Assembly (NCBI GenBank): GCA_007118975.1
Contig: SKQO01000047.1
Location: forward strand, 1-50,390
Direction: 5' to 3'
Length of the DNA: 50,390 bases
From: Halobacteriales archaeon
Lineage (GTDB): Archaea > Halobacteriota > Halobacteria > Halobacteriales > SKNY01
Position 1 is the stretch's first letter. Each line of letters begins with the position of its first letter. The notes beneath the pieces were generated by a model, which ran no database searches, was not told where the DNA came from, and saw nothing but the letters and a program-made list of their open reading frames with translations. Of the stretch, positions 1 through 7,743 are shown piece by piece. Both the position numbers and the translations under genes were made by a program.

Positions 1-250
1 AATTGAGGACCGGGCCGCCACGCCAGTAAGTCTGGCGGAACAGTGACTGCCAGGTGTCCTCGATCCGGCCGGCCTCACGTCCCTCCAGTTCGGGCAAGAT
101 GTGCTCGTCGAGGGCTGCCGCGACTGCCTGCTCACGTCCGTTTAACGTCGCGTCGCCCCACCCGACCAGCCCATCTGCCGTCTCGATGGCGACGATCACG
201 TAGTTACGCCCGGGATTTGTCACGACGACTTCGGTGTCAGTGATCTGCAT
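1..250 (-). CDS. Enolase-superfamily dehydratase, mannonate dehydratase/RspA-like (partial)
   Basis: Only the first 83 residues are present; the gene runs off the left edge of the window. The N-terminal capping domain reads MQITDTEVVVTNPGRNYVIV, followed by GWGDATLNGRE and RIEDTWQSLFRQTYWRGGP. This is the typical opening of the ManD/RspA branch of the enolase superfamily, whose best-known members dehydrate D-mannonate to 2-keto-3-deoxygluconate; many relatives are poorly active and of unknown substrate. The barrel domain with the metal ligands lies outside the window, so the exact reaction cannot be judged. The start is supported by a box A (TATAAGA) at 273-279, 24-30 bases upstream, giving a leaderless message. 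The gene is divergent from the fucosidase. Confidence 0.85.
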   Translation of the reverse strand, partial: MQITDTEVVVTNPGRNYVIVAIETADGLVGWGDATLNGREQAVAAALDEHILPELEGREAGRIEDTWQSLFRQTYWRGGPVLN

Positions 251-271
251 ACCCTGTGGCTAGGTCGAATG

Positions 272-280
272 GTCTTATAG
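272..280 (-). promoter_or_regulatory. Box A promoter of the ManD-like gene
   Basis: On the minus strand the sequence CTATAAGAC lies 24-31 bases before the ATG at 250. This is the spacing expected for a leaderless haloarchaeal transcript. Confidence 0.6.
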
Positions 281-296
281 AAGTGCAGGCGCAAAA

Positions 297-316
297 CCGA
301 CGACTTCAGTCGTGGG
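297..316 (+). repeat. Small hairpin resembling an IS200/IS605-type right-end palindrome
   Basis: The sequence ACGACT-TC-AGTCGT (300-313), framed by CC on the left and GGG on the right, forms a six-base-pair stem with a two-base loop. The CGACTTCAGTCGTGGG form resembles the subterminal palindrome at the right end of haloarchaeal IS200/IS605 (TnpA/TnpB) elements. No TnpA or TnpB coding sequence is nearby, so at most this is a scar; a chance hairpin is possible. Confidence 0.3.
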
Positions 317-361
317 AGCACGTCACAACGCCACGGCCCGGACCCTGCCGGAACCATGTCG

Positions 362-367
362 TTTAGG
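362..367 (+). promoter_or_regulatory. Putative box A of the fucosidase gene
   Basis: TTTAGG lies 24-29 bases upstream of the ATG at 391, the spacing for a leaderless haloarchaeal gene. Confidence 0.4.
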
Positions 368-390
368 AACTAGCCTTCGGTAGGGAGCCC

Positions 391-1779
391 ATGACCGACC
401 GATACGAACCGACGCCCGAATCGCTCGGGGCCCATCCGGTTCCGGACTGGTTCGACGGCGCAAAGCTGGGCATCTTCATCCACTGGGGCATTTATGCGGT
501 CCCCGCGTACGCCGATCCAGCGGGCGAGCATGCCTATGCCGAGTGGTATCCCTATTATATGTATCGCGACGGGAGCGACACCCACCGGCACCATCGCGAG
601 ACTCATGGAGAAGACACCGAGTATTTGGACTTCGTTCACGACTGGCGCGCCGAACGCTGGGAGCCGGACGAATGGGCGGCCTTCTTTGCGGACATCGGTG
701 CGCGGTACGTCGTCCTGACCGCCGAACATCACGACGGCTTCCCGCTCTGGGACAGCCACTACACGCGGTACAATGCCGCCACGATGGGGCCGGAACGCGA
801 CATCGTTGCGGAACTGAGTGGCGCGGTGCGAGAGCGCGGACTTCGGTTCGCAGGTTCGTATCACGCCAACCTGAACTACTACCAGCCCGGATTCGAAGGT
901 CCGTTCGGCCACCCCGACTACAGTGGCTCGGAAGCGTTCGAGGATGCCGATCCCGGTCCGGAGTACGTGGATTTCATGAACGCAAAACACCGGGAACTGA
1001 TCCGTCGGTACGAACCGGATCTCCTGTGGTTCGACACCCCACAGGCGGACGCCGACCAGCTGCGGGCGCGTGAGTTGATCGCCGACTACTACAACCAAGC
1101 CAGCGAGTGGGGAAAAGAAGTGGCAGTCAACGACCGCGCCGCCACTGACCATGCGGGACTGGCCGGACACGACCAAGACGATCCGGCATCCTCCGGGGGC
1201 GACTTCGCCACCCCCGAGTACTCGTCGTTCGACGAGATAACGTCGTTCAAGTGGGAGGCGTGCCGCGGGATCGGCCGATCGTTCGGATACAACGCGGCCG
1301 AAACCGAAGACCATCACCTGGATGCGACGGAGCTCGTCCATTCGTTTGTCGACATCGTCTCGAAAAACGGTAATCTCCTCATCAACGTCGGACCGCGGGC
1401 GGATGGTACCATTCCGGAGTTGCAGCGTCGCCCACTCGAAGGCCTGGGCGCCTGGCTCGACGACAACGGCGAGGCAATGTTCGACTCTCGCCCCTGGATC
1501 GTTGCCGAGGACGGGGCGACAGACGTCCCGGTACGGTACACCTGGCGCGACGGGACGCTTTACGCGATCTGTCTTGCGTGGCCCGGCGACGAAGTACGCC
1601 TCTCCCCGGGCGCCGAGGGCGATTACACGGAAATCGAACGCGCGCGCCTCCTGGGGAGCGACCGGCAGATCGGGGTCAAAGTGAGGGACGGACCGATCGT
1701 CGATCTCGCACCGATCGAAATGGACGAGTCACCAGCCTATACGGTGGCCTTCGATGGCGTTCAACACCCTCGAGTGTGA
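391..1779 (+). CDS. GH29 alpha-L-fucosidase
   Basis: A 462-residue protein of glycoside hydrolase family 29, which releases terminal alpha-linked L-fucose by a retaining mechanism. The N-terminal motif AKLGIFIHWGIYAVPAY, the AEHHDGF segment and the DLLWFDTP segment are family hallmarks; the aspartate of DLLWFD is the expected nucleophile. FKWEACRGIGRSFGYN and KNGNLLINVGPRADGTIPE follow in the canonical order, and a small beta domain ends the protein. No signal peptide is visible, so the enzyme appears cytoplasmic and would act on imported fucosides. It is monocistronic, divergent from the ManD-like gene, and starts at an ATG with a box A at 362-367. Released L-fucose could feed the neighbouring sugar-acid enzymes, which is inference. 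The family call is firm; the natural substrate is unknown. Confidence 0.93.
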   Translation: MTDRYEPTPESLGAHPVPDWFDGAKLGIFIHWGIYAVPAYADPAGEHAYAEWYPYYMYRDGSDTHRHHRETHGEDTEYLDFVHDWRAERWEPDEWAAFFADIGARYVVLTAEHHDGFPLWDSHYTRYNAATMGPERDIVAELSGAVRERGLRFAGSYHANLNYYQPGFEGPFGHPDYSGSEAFEDADPGPEYVDFMNAKHRELIRRYEPDLLWFDTPQADADQLRARELIADYYNQASEWGKEVAVNDRAATDHAGLAGHDQDDPASSGGDFATPEYSSFDEITSFKWEACRGIGRSFGYNAAETEDHHLDATELVHSFVDIVSKNGNLLINVGPRADGTIPELQRRPLEGLGAWLDDNGEAMFDSRPWIVAEDGATDVPVRYTWRDGTLYAICLAWPGDEVRLSPGAEGDYTEIERARLLGSDRQIGVKVRDGPIVDLAPIEMDESPAYTVAFDGVQHPRV

Positions 1780-2308
1780 GCTACTGAAGCCGTAAGATCG
1801 ATAGGTGCTGTGTTTGTACTGTCAAGCGAAGCTGGAGTCGCCAGCGCAGCCGGATGACGGGATTATCAAGACGACGGTAGGGGCTGCGTATCGATGTATC
1901 AGTCACGGCCTCCCGAGTCTCGGGGGAGGGGTCGATCGTCAAATCCACGCCGATCAAGTGATCGGTAACACAACGAACAATCGTTCTCTCAGGGGTGGTG
2001 ACCGTGCCGGCGATCGTCCTCGTCGGCGTGGACTTGGAGGTGTGGTCTCGACGCTCGCCGAGCTCGGTGCGGGACCGGCCACCGGGGGTCCTGGCGATTG
2101 AAGCGAGGCCCGAAACGGTAACGCCGGGGGATCACGCGTAACCCGCTTGGAACAGGGAGAGGACTGGCGGGTACCCCTGGCTCGCGGTTCGGTCGTCGGT
2201 AATACGAGACGAAAAAAGCCGGTCCAGCTCCAGTGTACCCGCTCGGCGTATGCTCATTCGATCCACGCACAATCGGTATCCATTCGGCGCGTCCCCGTTA
2301 CTGCCGAC
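1780..2308. other. Gene-free interval with one imperfect hairpin
   Basis: No convincing gene is seen in these 529 bases between two convergent genes. A GC-rich imperfect hairpin (CCTCCCGAG / CTCGGGGGAGG) lies at 1909-1929 and could help end transcription from the fucosidase. Open frames here (such as 1805-2101) have no recognisable family and atypical composition. Confidence 0.5.
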
Positions 2309-3526
2309 TTAGAAAATCAGTTCCTCGCCCTCGATCAAGTGCTCCGCGGCGACATCCGGGTTAATTTCCACGCCGAGGCCCGGACCTTCGGGAAGGGCGA
2401 CATAGCCATCCTCGAGGATCGAACCGGATTCGCCGGTCCGTTCGACCAGGTCCTCCCACCAGGGGACCTCACGGGCGTGGTACTCCAGGGCAACGAAGTT
2501 CGGGATGGAAGCGCTCGCGTGTGCACCTGCCACGGTTGCGATCGGACTCCGGATATTATGGGCGGCGACCGGCACCCCCTCCAGATCGCACAGGTTGGCG
2601 ATCCGGACGAAGTTTCTGATACCGCCACAGTTGTTCAGGTCCGGCGCCGCGAGATCCATGCCCTCGGCGGTGAGCATCTGCTTGAACTCGCCGGGGTCAC
2701 GGAGGTTCTCGCCCGTGAGAATCGGAACGCTGGTCGCTTCACGAACACGCCGGTGCGCGTCGTACTTCCGCGGCGGAACCGGATCCTCCAGCCAGGCCAG
2801 ATCGAACGGTTCGAGTCGCTTTGCCAGCCGGGTGGCCGTTTCGACAGTGAAATTCCAGTGAAGATCGAACCCGAGGTCGATCTCGTAGCCGATTTCCTCC
2901 CGGACGGCCTCGACGAGTGATACCTTGTGGTCGATCGCTTCGTTGTCGAGTCGTCTGGCCGCGGTATCCACGTCCGCGTGTGTTTTGACGTCGAGGTCGA
3001 ATTTGAGCGCCTCGAATCCCTCGTCGACGACCTCCCGCGCCGCCCGGGCGTACGACTCCGGCGTATAGATCTCACGGGGGTCAACTGTGCCGGACTGGGC
3101 CCCACCGAGTGCCTCGCCCCCGTGGGTGTCACAGTAGATCCGCACCGAATCCCGGTACTTGCCGCCCAAGAGCTCGTAGACGGGGACGTCGAGTACTTTC
3201 CCCTTGATGTCCCAGAGCGCCATCTCGACCCCGTCGTCGAGGCCACCGCGGATGTCCCGCAGCCGATTGATGTCGAGTGGATTCTGCCCCTCGAGCAGGC
3301 CCAGATCGTCCCAGGAACTCCGCCCCTCACCGATACCGGTTATCCCGGCGTCCGTCTCCACCTTGACAATCGTCCAGGTGAAGTTCGCCTGGAGTGTCAT
3401 CGATGAGACGTCGGTGATCACGATGTCCCGCTCCGGCGGTCGGTGACCCTCTTTGTCGGTCAGATCCATCCACGGTACGCCGCCACCCGGTGGGATGACG
3501 TAATCGGGTTGTTCGTCCTCGCCCAT
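2309..3526 (-). CDS. Enolase-superfamily sugar-acid dehydratase, galactonate dehydratase-like
   Basis: A 405-residue member of the mandelate racemase/muconate-lactonizing group. After a 35-residue acidic extension come the capping domain and a barrel with the residues expected of DgoD-type dehydratases: K175 in ALKFDLD, D221 and H223 in FDLHW, E247 in LEDPVPP, E273 in TGENL, and H323 in AAHN. In galactonate dehydratase the Asp-x-His on strand three and the later His are the acid/base pair, and all are retained. The protein should dehydrate an aldonic acid to a 2-keto-3-deoxy acid in the cytoplasm. It lies 50 bases downstream of a paralogue (3577-4734) on the same strand but has its own box A at 3550-3557. 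The substrate cannot be assigned; galactonate, gluconate, fuconate or an amino-sugar acid are all possible. Confidence 0.87.
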   Translation of the reverse strand: MGEDEQPDYVIPPGGGVPWMDLTDKEGHRPPERDIVITDVSSMTLQANFTWTIVKVETDAGITGIGEGRSSWDDLGLLEGQNPLDINRLRDIRGGLDDGVEMALWDIKGKVLDVPVYELLGGKYRDSVRIYCDTHGGEALGGAQSGTVDPREIYTPESYARAAREVVDEGFEALKFDLDVKTHADVDTAARRLDNEAIDHKVSLVEAVREEIGYEIDLGFDLHWNFTVETATRLAKRLEPFDLAWLEDPVPPRKYDAHRRVREATSVPILTGENLRDPGEFKQMLTAEGMDLAAPDLNNCGGIRNFVRIANLCDLEGVPVAAHNIRSPIATVAGAHASASIPNFVALEYHAREVPWWEDLVERTGESGSILEDGYVALPEGPGLGVEINPDVAAEHLIEGEELIF

Positions 3527-3549
3527 GCCTCCTGGCTCGAGAGTTAGGA

Positions 3550-3557
3550 CATAAATG
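3550..3557 (-). promoter_or_regulatory. Box A of the first DgoD-like gene
   Basis: Minus-strand CATTTATG lies 24-31 bases before the ATG at 3526. It indicates that the gene is transcribed separately from its upstream paralogue and is leaderless. Confidence 0.5.
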
Positions 3558-3576
3558 TTGAGGGAGCGGCTTCCGA

Positions 3577-4734
3577 TCAGGCCGGATCCAGTAGCGTTTC
3601 GCCGTCGGCCATGAACTCCTCGATCGTATCGAGCTCGAGCTCGACCCCGAGGCCGGGCTCATCGGGCGGCGTGATACGACCTTCCTCGATGATATCACCA
3701 TCGACAGCGAAATCCTGCCAGTGCGGGTCGTCGTGGGCGTGCCATTCCAGCGCAATGAAGTTCGGGATCGACACGGCGACGTGTGCCCCCGCCATCGTGC
3801 CCAGCGGCGAGGACACGTTGTGCAACGCCATGGGGATATAGTAGTCGTCCGCCGCGTGTGCGGCCCGGACGGTTTCGCGCATCCCGCCGAACTTCGGCAT
3901 GTCCGGCTGGAGAATATCCACTGCCTGCTGCTCGATCAGCGGCCGCACGCCGTGTGTCCGATAGAGGTTCTCCCCGGCACAGATACTCGTCGAAGTGGAC
4001 CGGGTCACCTCGCGTTGGACCTCGAGGTTTTCGGGCGGAACGACGTCCTCCAGCCACCAGACCTCACAGTCCTCGATGGCCCGCGAGAGGCGCCTCGCAC
4101 TGTCTCCGGTGTAGTTCCAGTGACAGTCGAAGGACACATCGGCCTCGTAGCCCACGCGATCGGTTATCGCCTCGACCAGGCGGCGCTTGTAATCCACCGC
4201 TTCGGCGTTCAAGTGACGGTTGTGACTGTCACGTTCGTATCGACGCGTGGCATCGAGATCGAACTTGATCGCATCGAATCCTTCGGAGACCACCGCTTCC
4301 GCTTTGTCGGCGTACGCCGCGGGACTGTAGCGGTCGTTATGCTCCGACGGGTCGCCCGCGTGGCAGTCGACATACACCCGCGCCTCATCGCGGTACTTGC
4401 CGCCGAGCAGTCGGTAGGCCGGCTGATCGGTGAGTTTTCCGGCGAGATCGTGCAGGGCGATGTCGATGCCGGAGATGGCCGAGACGCTCTTGCCCGCGAT
4501 CGAGCCGGTCGCCGAAAGGCCCTCGAACAACTTGTGCCGGAGATAATCCAGATTGCGGGGATCTTCTCCCGCCAAAATCGACGAACAGTGTTCGATGACT
4601 TCACCAACGCCGCTTCCCCAGTAGGACTCGCCAGAACCAGTGACCCCGGCGTCAGTGTACACTCTGACAAACGTCCATGTCCAGTCCGCGTGGACGTGGG
4701 TCGCCTGAATGTCGGTTATTTCGACGTCAGCCAT
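3577..4734 (-). CDS. Enolase-superfamily sugar-acid dehydratase, galactonate dehydratase-like (paralogue)
   Basis: A 385-residue protein starting MADVEITDIQATHVHADWTW. An ATG 75 bases further upstream is open, but the family normally begins at the DVEITDI strand, so 4734 is preferred. Active-site residues match the DgoD type: K157 in AIKFDLD, D203 and H205 in FDCHW, E229 in LEDVVPP, E255 in CAGEN, H305 in ALHN. It is clearly paralogous to the 2309-3526 gene (shared KFDLD, WLED, GEN and AHASASIPNF/AHVAVSIPNF blocks), which suggests tandem duplication with divergence towards related substrates. It is divergent from the RraA-like gene at 4816, across about 80-130 bases. Expected reaction: dehydration of an aldonate to a 2-keto-3-deoxy-aldonate. 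Confidence 0.87.
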   Translation of the reverse strand: MADVEITDIQATHVHADWTWTFVRVYTDAGVTGSGESYWGSGVGEVIEHCSSILAGEDPRNLDYLRHKLFEGLSATGSIAGKSVSAISGIDIALHDLAGKLTDQPAYRLLGGKYRDEARVYVDCHAGDPSEHNDRYSPAAYADKAEAVVSEGFDAIKFDLDATRRYERDSHNRHLNAEAVDYKRRLVEAITDRVGYEADVSFDCHWNYTGDSARRLSRAIEDCEVWWLEDVVPPENLEVQREVTRSTSTSICAGENLYRTHGVRPLIEQQAVDILQPDMPKFGGMRETVRAAHAADDYYIPMALHNVSSPLGTMAGAHVAVSIPNFIALEWHAHDDPHWQDFAVDGDIIEEGRITPPDEPGLGVELELDTIEEFMADGETLLDPA

Positions 4735-4815
4735 GACAGCCAGACCATGGATATCGGTCGACAAAGCTATTGACGTTCCCGGGCGACGACCTGTCCGTCC
4801 ACGAATCACGATCGC

Positions 4816-5634
4816 ATGGGGGAAAACCTACATCTCGAAAAGGGTGGGCTGCGAACCCAGCCCATGGATCCGAACTACCAGTTCGATCTCGACGACGAAC
4901 CTCGAGAACTTGAGATCAGTGACCTCGAACGTATCGAGCGGTTCAAAGTGGCGGGATACGGCGGGAGCGTCGCCGATGCGCTCTACAACGTCGGGCTGCG
5001 GCGGACGGTGTTCAGTCAGGATTTCTTTTCGCTGAACGAGGATCAGATCCTCGCCGGACGGGCACTGCCGGTCAAACTCCATACGTATCCGAAAACCGAG
5101 GAGGTAGAGGAGTATCTAGAACAGCACTGGGAGAAACAACGAGACGGCATCCACCCGCAAAAGGAGATGATGCGGACGGTCGAATCGACTGAAGACGGGT
5201 CGATCCTCTGTTTTGATGCGGGTGGTGACATGCAGCCCGCCCACTTCGGTGAGATGAGTTGTCAGCTTGCCTACGCCCACGGGAGTCGCGGAATGCTCTG
5301 CGCCGGTAACGTGCGGGACACCCAATATGTGAAACAGATGGACGAATTCCCGATCTACACGCTGGGAACCGCACCGAACTGGCACGGCGGGTGGGAGATC
5401 ATCGAAGTGAACCAACCGATCCACATGCCTGGACATCTCAGCCACTACGTGACCGTACGACCGGGCGATTTCATCTTCGGTGACTTCGATGGCGTGCAAC
5501 TCATCCCGCGGGAGGTCGTCGACGAAGTACTGTTGCGGGTCGAGGATATCTACGAGGAAGAAAACGAGGAGCGAGAGAAGATCGCGGCCGGCATGCCGAT
5601 CGACGAAGTGTACGAAGAATACGGCGTCTTGTGA
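4816..5634 (+). CDS. RraA-fold protein, possible 2-oxo-acid aldolase
   Basis: A protein of 272 residues (256 if the second in-frame ATG at 4864 is used). The RraA/HMG-aldolase fold is indicated by HGSRGMLCAGNVRDT, equivalent to the family's phosphate/pyruvate-binding GxxG..G.xRD motif, followed by the PIHMPG strand and by VRPGDFIFGDFDGVQLIP near the C-terminus. Characterised relatives are metal-dependent 4-hydroxy-4-methyl-2-oxoglutarate aldolases that release pyruvate; others have no enzymatic role known. It sits head-to-head with a sugar-acid dehydratase, so cleavage or processing of the 2-keto-3-deoxy product is a reasonable inference. A perfect 7-bp hairpin ends exactly at the A of the second ATG (4864), so the start choice matters. 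The protein is longer than typical RraA (about 160-230 residues) because of N- and C-terminal extensions. Confidence 0.8.
   Translation: MGENLHLEKGGLRTQPMDPNYQFDLDDEPRELEISDLERIERFKVAGYGGSVADALYNVGLRRTVFSQDFFSLNEDQILAGRALPVKLHTYPKTEEVEEYLEQHWEKQRDGIHPQKEMMRTVESTEDGSILCFDAGGDMQPAHFGEMSCQLAYAHGSRGMLCAGNVRDTQYVKQMDEFPIYTLGTAPNWHGGWEIIEVNQPIHMPGHLSHYVTVRPGDFIFGDFDGVQLIPREVVDEVLLRVEDIYEEENEEREKIAAGMPIDEVYEEYGVL
4845..4864 (+). promoter_or_regulatory. Hairpin abutting the alternative start of the RraA-like gene
   Basis: TGGGCTG (4845-4851) and CAGCCCA (4858-4864) are perfect inverted repeats separated by six bases. The last A is the first base of the ATG at 4864. If translation begins at 4864 the hairpin could mask the start; if it begins at 4816 it is simply within coding sequence. 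Confidence 0.35.
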
Positions 5635-5689
5635 CACCACCTGGAACGGTCGGCGGGCGACCGGGGCGATCGTCGCTACTTACCGACAC

Positions 5690-6826
5690 TTACGCGTCGA
5701 GGCGAAACCGCTCGATAGTCTCTGGTTCGATGTCGATACCGAGGCCCGGACCATCGGGCACGGGAACCATCGCTCCCTCGTTCTCGATCGTCGGTTCCGC
5801 CAACTCCTCGCGCAGTGGATTGGGTGTCCGATCGAACTCGAGTCGCGGTTCGCCGGGAATCGCGCTCAGCACTTGAAGGCTGGCGGCGAGGGCGACGGCG
5901 CTCCCGAATACGTGAGGATAGCATGGAACGTTGGCGGCTCTGGCCTGACGGGCAATCCGGTGAGTCATCTCGATGCCGCCGACGCTTGTGACGTCTGGCT
6001 GGGCGTAATCGAGTGCGCCTGCGTCCAGGAGGGCGTCAAACGACTGTTCGAACGCAAAGCACTCGCCGGTGGCAATTGGCACCGACACGTCAGCTGCCAA
6101 CTGTTTGTAATATCGGACCTGCGGCGGGACCGGTTCCTCGAAAAACGTAACGTCAAGATCATCGAGCCCGGCAGCGACTGCCTTGGCAGTCGGAAGATCG
6201 TACGCATGGTTTGCGTCCACCATGAGATCGACGTCATCGCCCACCGCAGCCCGTACTGCCGTGACCAGGGCGAGGTCCGCGGTATGATCCCATCCAAAGT
6301 GCCGTTCCAGCCCGATTTTCTGTTTGAGTGCGGTAAATCCTGCTGACACGTGGCCAGTGGCCTCCTCGACGATGTTGTCACGAAGGGTCTCGAACTCATC
6401 CACATCGCTGAAAAAATGGCCGGTGGCGTACGCCGGCACCGTTTCGCGCCGCCTTCCCCCGAGCAACTCGCCCACGGTGGCACCGACGCTTCGTCCGTAG
6501 GCGTCCCACATCGCGATTTCGACCCCACTCAGTGCGCTGACGGGTACGTAGGAGTGATAGGCAGACTGGAGGCGAAAGCGCAACTCGTCGATCACTGCCT
6601 GCCGGTTCGCGAGGTCTCGGCCAACCAACCACGGACCGATTCGGGACTCAACGAGCTCGCGATTACCCGCCACAGGCCCCCAGCACTCCCCCCACCCAGT
6701 GATACCGTCGGTCGTTTCGAGGCGGACCAGGCAGTACTCCCGCGCGTCGATCCATTTCTGTGCGTTTGCGAACGAAGCGTCCAGTTCTCGCCGCAATGGA
6801 ATCGCGTCGACAGACGAAATCTCCAT
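5690..6826 (-). CDS. Enolase-superfamily protein, mandelate racemase type
   Basis: A 378-residue protein with full mandelate-racemase architecture: a capping domain from MEISSVDAIPLR, then the barrel with K168-x-K170 in ALKQK, D204 and N206 in DANHAY, E230 in FFEEPVPP, E255 in ATGE, D278 in QPDVTSVGG and H305 in PHVFGS. The KxK lysine and the Asp/His dyad on opposite sides of the substrate are the racemase/dehydratase catalytic set, so an acid-sugar dehydratase or epimerase is expected. It differs from the two DgoD-like paralogues in having KxK rather than KxD and in lacking the Asp-x-His on strand three, so it probably handles a different stereoisomer. It is divergent from a second RraA-fold gene at 6959, 132 bases away. 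No substrate can be named. Confidence 0.88.
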   Translation of the reverse strand: MEISSVDAIPLRRELDASFANAQKWIDAREYCLVRLETTDGITGWGECWGPVAGNRELVESRIGPWLVGRDLANRQAVIDELRFRLQSAYHSYVPVSALSGVEIAMWDAYGRSVGATVGELLGGRRRETVPAYATGHFFSDVDEFETLRDNIVEEATGHVSAGFTALKQKIGLERHFGWDHTADLALVTAVRAAVGDDVDLMVDANHAYDLPTAKAVAAGLDDLDVTFFEEPVPPQVRYYKQLAADVSVPIATGECFAFEQSFDALLDAGALDYAQPDVTSVGGIEMTHRIARQARAANVPCYPHVFGSAVALAASLQVLSAIPGEPRLEFDRTPNPLREELAEPTIENEGAMVPVPDGPGLGIDIEPETIERFRLDA

Positions 6827-6927
6827 ACGTTCGCCCTGCTCGCGAGACCCATCAACGTTGTCAGGTCAGCCCGCGTGCGGCCGGCCGTAGAAACGGTGGT
6901 GTGTACCTACCCTCGCCGTGTCCGAAG

Positions 6928-6935
6928 CTATTTTT
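6928..6935 (+). promoter_or_regulatory. Box A of the second RraA-like gene
   Basis: CTATTTTT lies 24-31 bases upstream of the ATG at 6959, as expected for a leaderless transcript. Confidence 0.5.
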
Positions 6936-6958
6936 GACAATTCGTCGTGCGCTGAGGT

Positions 6959-7696
6959 ATGCTGGATCCAACAGAACCGCTGACGGACGATGAACGTAAT
7001 GAACTGCTCGAACTCTACGAAGACCTCCGGGTGACCGACGTCTCGGATGGTCTCGATTTCTTTGGGTACGGCTACGAGCTCAACCGGATGAACCCGGACA
7101 TTTCACCGCTCTACCGCGACATGGATGCGTTCTCCCACAGGTTCGTGGGGTTTGCGAATACGGTCCGATTCCTCCCGACGAACCGGCGACGGGAGCTCCC
7201 CGAAGAGCTAGGATTCGAGACCGTGGTGGAGTGGCGGAACGAGTGGTACGGGAACCGGTCGGGTGGACCGGAGAATGTGCGCGACGGCGACGTGATCGTC
7301 GTGGAGGCCCACGACATTCCCGTTGGCATCATCGGCTCGATGAACTCGCTCACATGGGCTGCGGACGGTGCAGTCGGCGTCGTGACCAATGGCGGACCAC
7401 GGGACACCGGCGAGATGATCAAACAGGACGTCCCGATCTACGCGAAGACGATCAACAAGACGATTATTCCCGGCCGGTGTGAGTTCGATGACACCGGCAT
7501 TCCGGTCAACGTCGGCGGCTGTCTGGTCAGGCCGGATGATCTTATCGTCGGAGATGGCGACGGTGTAATCGTGGTCCCGCAGGAAATCACCCACGAGGTC
7601 GGTCAGGCTGCCCAGCGCGAGCAGTCGGCAGACCAGGACGCCAGGCACGAGTATTACGAGAAACTGGGCCTGGAGCCGGACTTTACGCTGGAGTGA
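6959..7696 (+). CDS. RraA-fold protein (second copy), possible 2-oxo-acid aldolase
   Basis: A 245-residue protein. The N-terminal RVTDVSDGLD matches the usual RraA opening (…T..ISDAL…). The middle has GDVIVVEAHDIPVG and then WAADGAVGVVTNGGPRDTGEM, the GARG..vdGgvRD motif that binds the keto-acid or divalent metal. VNVGGCLVRPDDLIVGDGDGVIVVP closes the fold. It is more canonical in its RD loop than the protein at 4816. It is head-to-head with an MR-type enolase and is followed 47 bases later, same strand, by a HIBADH-family dehydrogenase, suggesting a short catabolic operon. Aldol cleavage of a 2-keto-3-deoxy acid, giving pyruvate plus an aldehyde that the dehydrogenase reduces, would fit but is inference. 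Confidence 0.83.
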   Translation: MLDPTEPLTDDERNELLELYEDLRVTDVSDGLDFFGYGYELNRMNPDISPLYRDMDAFSHRFVGFANTVRFLPTNRRRELPEELGFETVVEWRNEWYGNRSGGPENVRDGDVIVVEAHDIPVGIIGSMNSLTWAADGAVGVVTNGGPRDTGEMIKQDVPIYAKTINKTIIPGRCEFDDTGIPVNVGGCLVRPDDLIVGDGDGVIVVPQEITHEVGQAAQREQSADQDARHEYYEKLGLEPDFTLE

Positions 7697-7743
7697 ATGG
7701 GGGCGTCCCCTAGGATTTTGCCGTTGCACGACCGCCTCACCGC

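Noticed and set aside
370..1341. A 323-codon open frame antisense to the fucosidase
   Set aside because: It is a GC-bias shadow: the sense frame has clear GH29 motifs and the antisense translation matches no family.
1805..2101. A 98-codon frame with a CLYC motif
   Set aside because: No partner cysteines, no family resemblance and poor composition for a haloarchaeal protein.
3721..4773. A 350-codon open frame antisense to the second DgoD-like gene
   Set aside because: Same cause; composition is rich in V, R and H as expected for the complement of haloarchaeal codons, with no recognisable domain.
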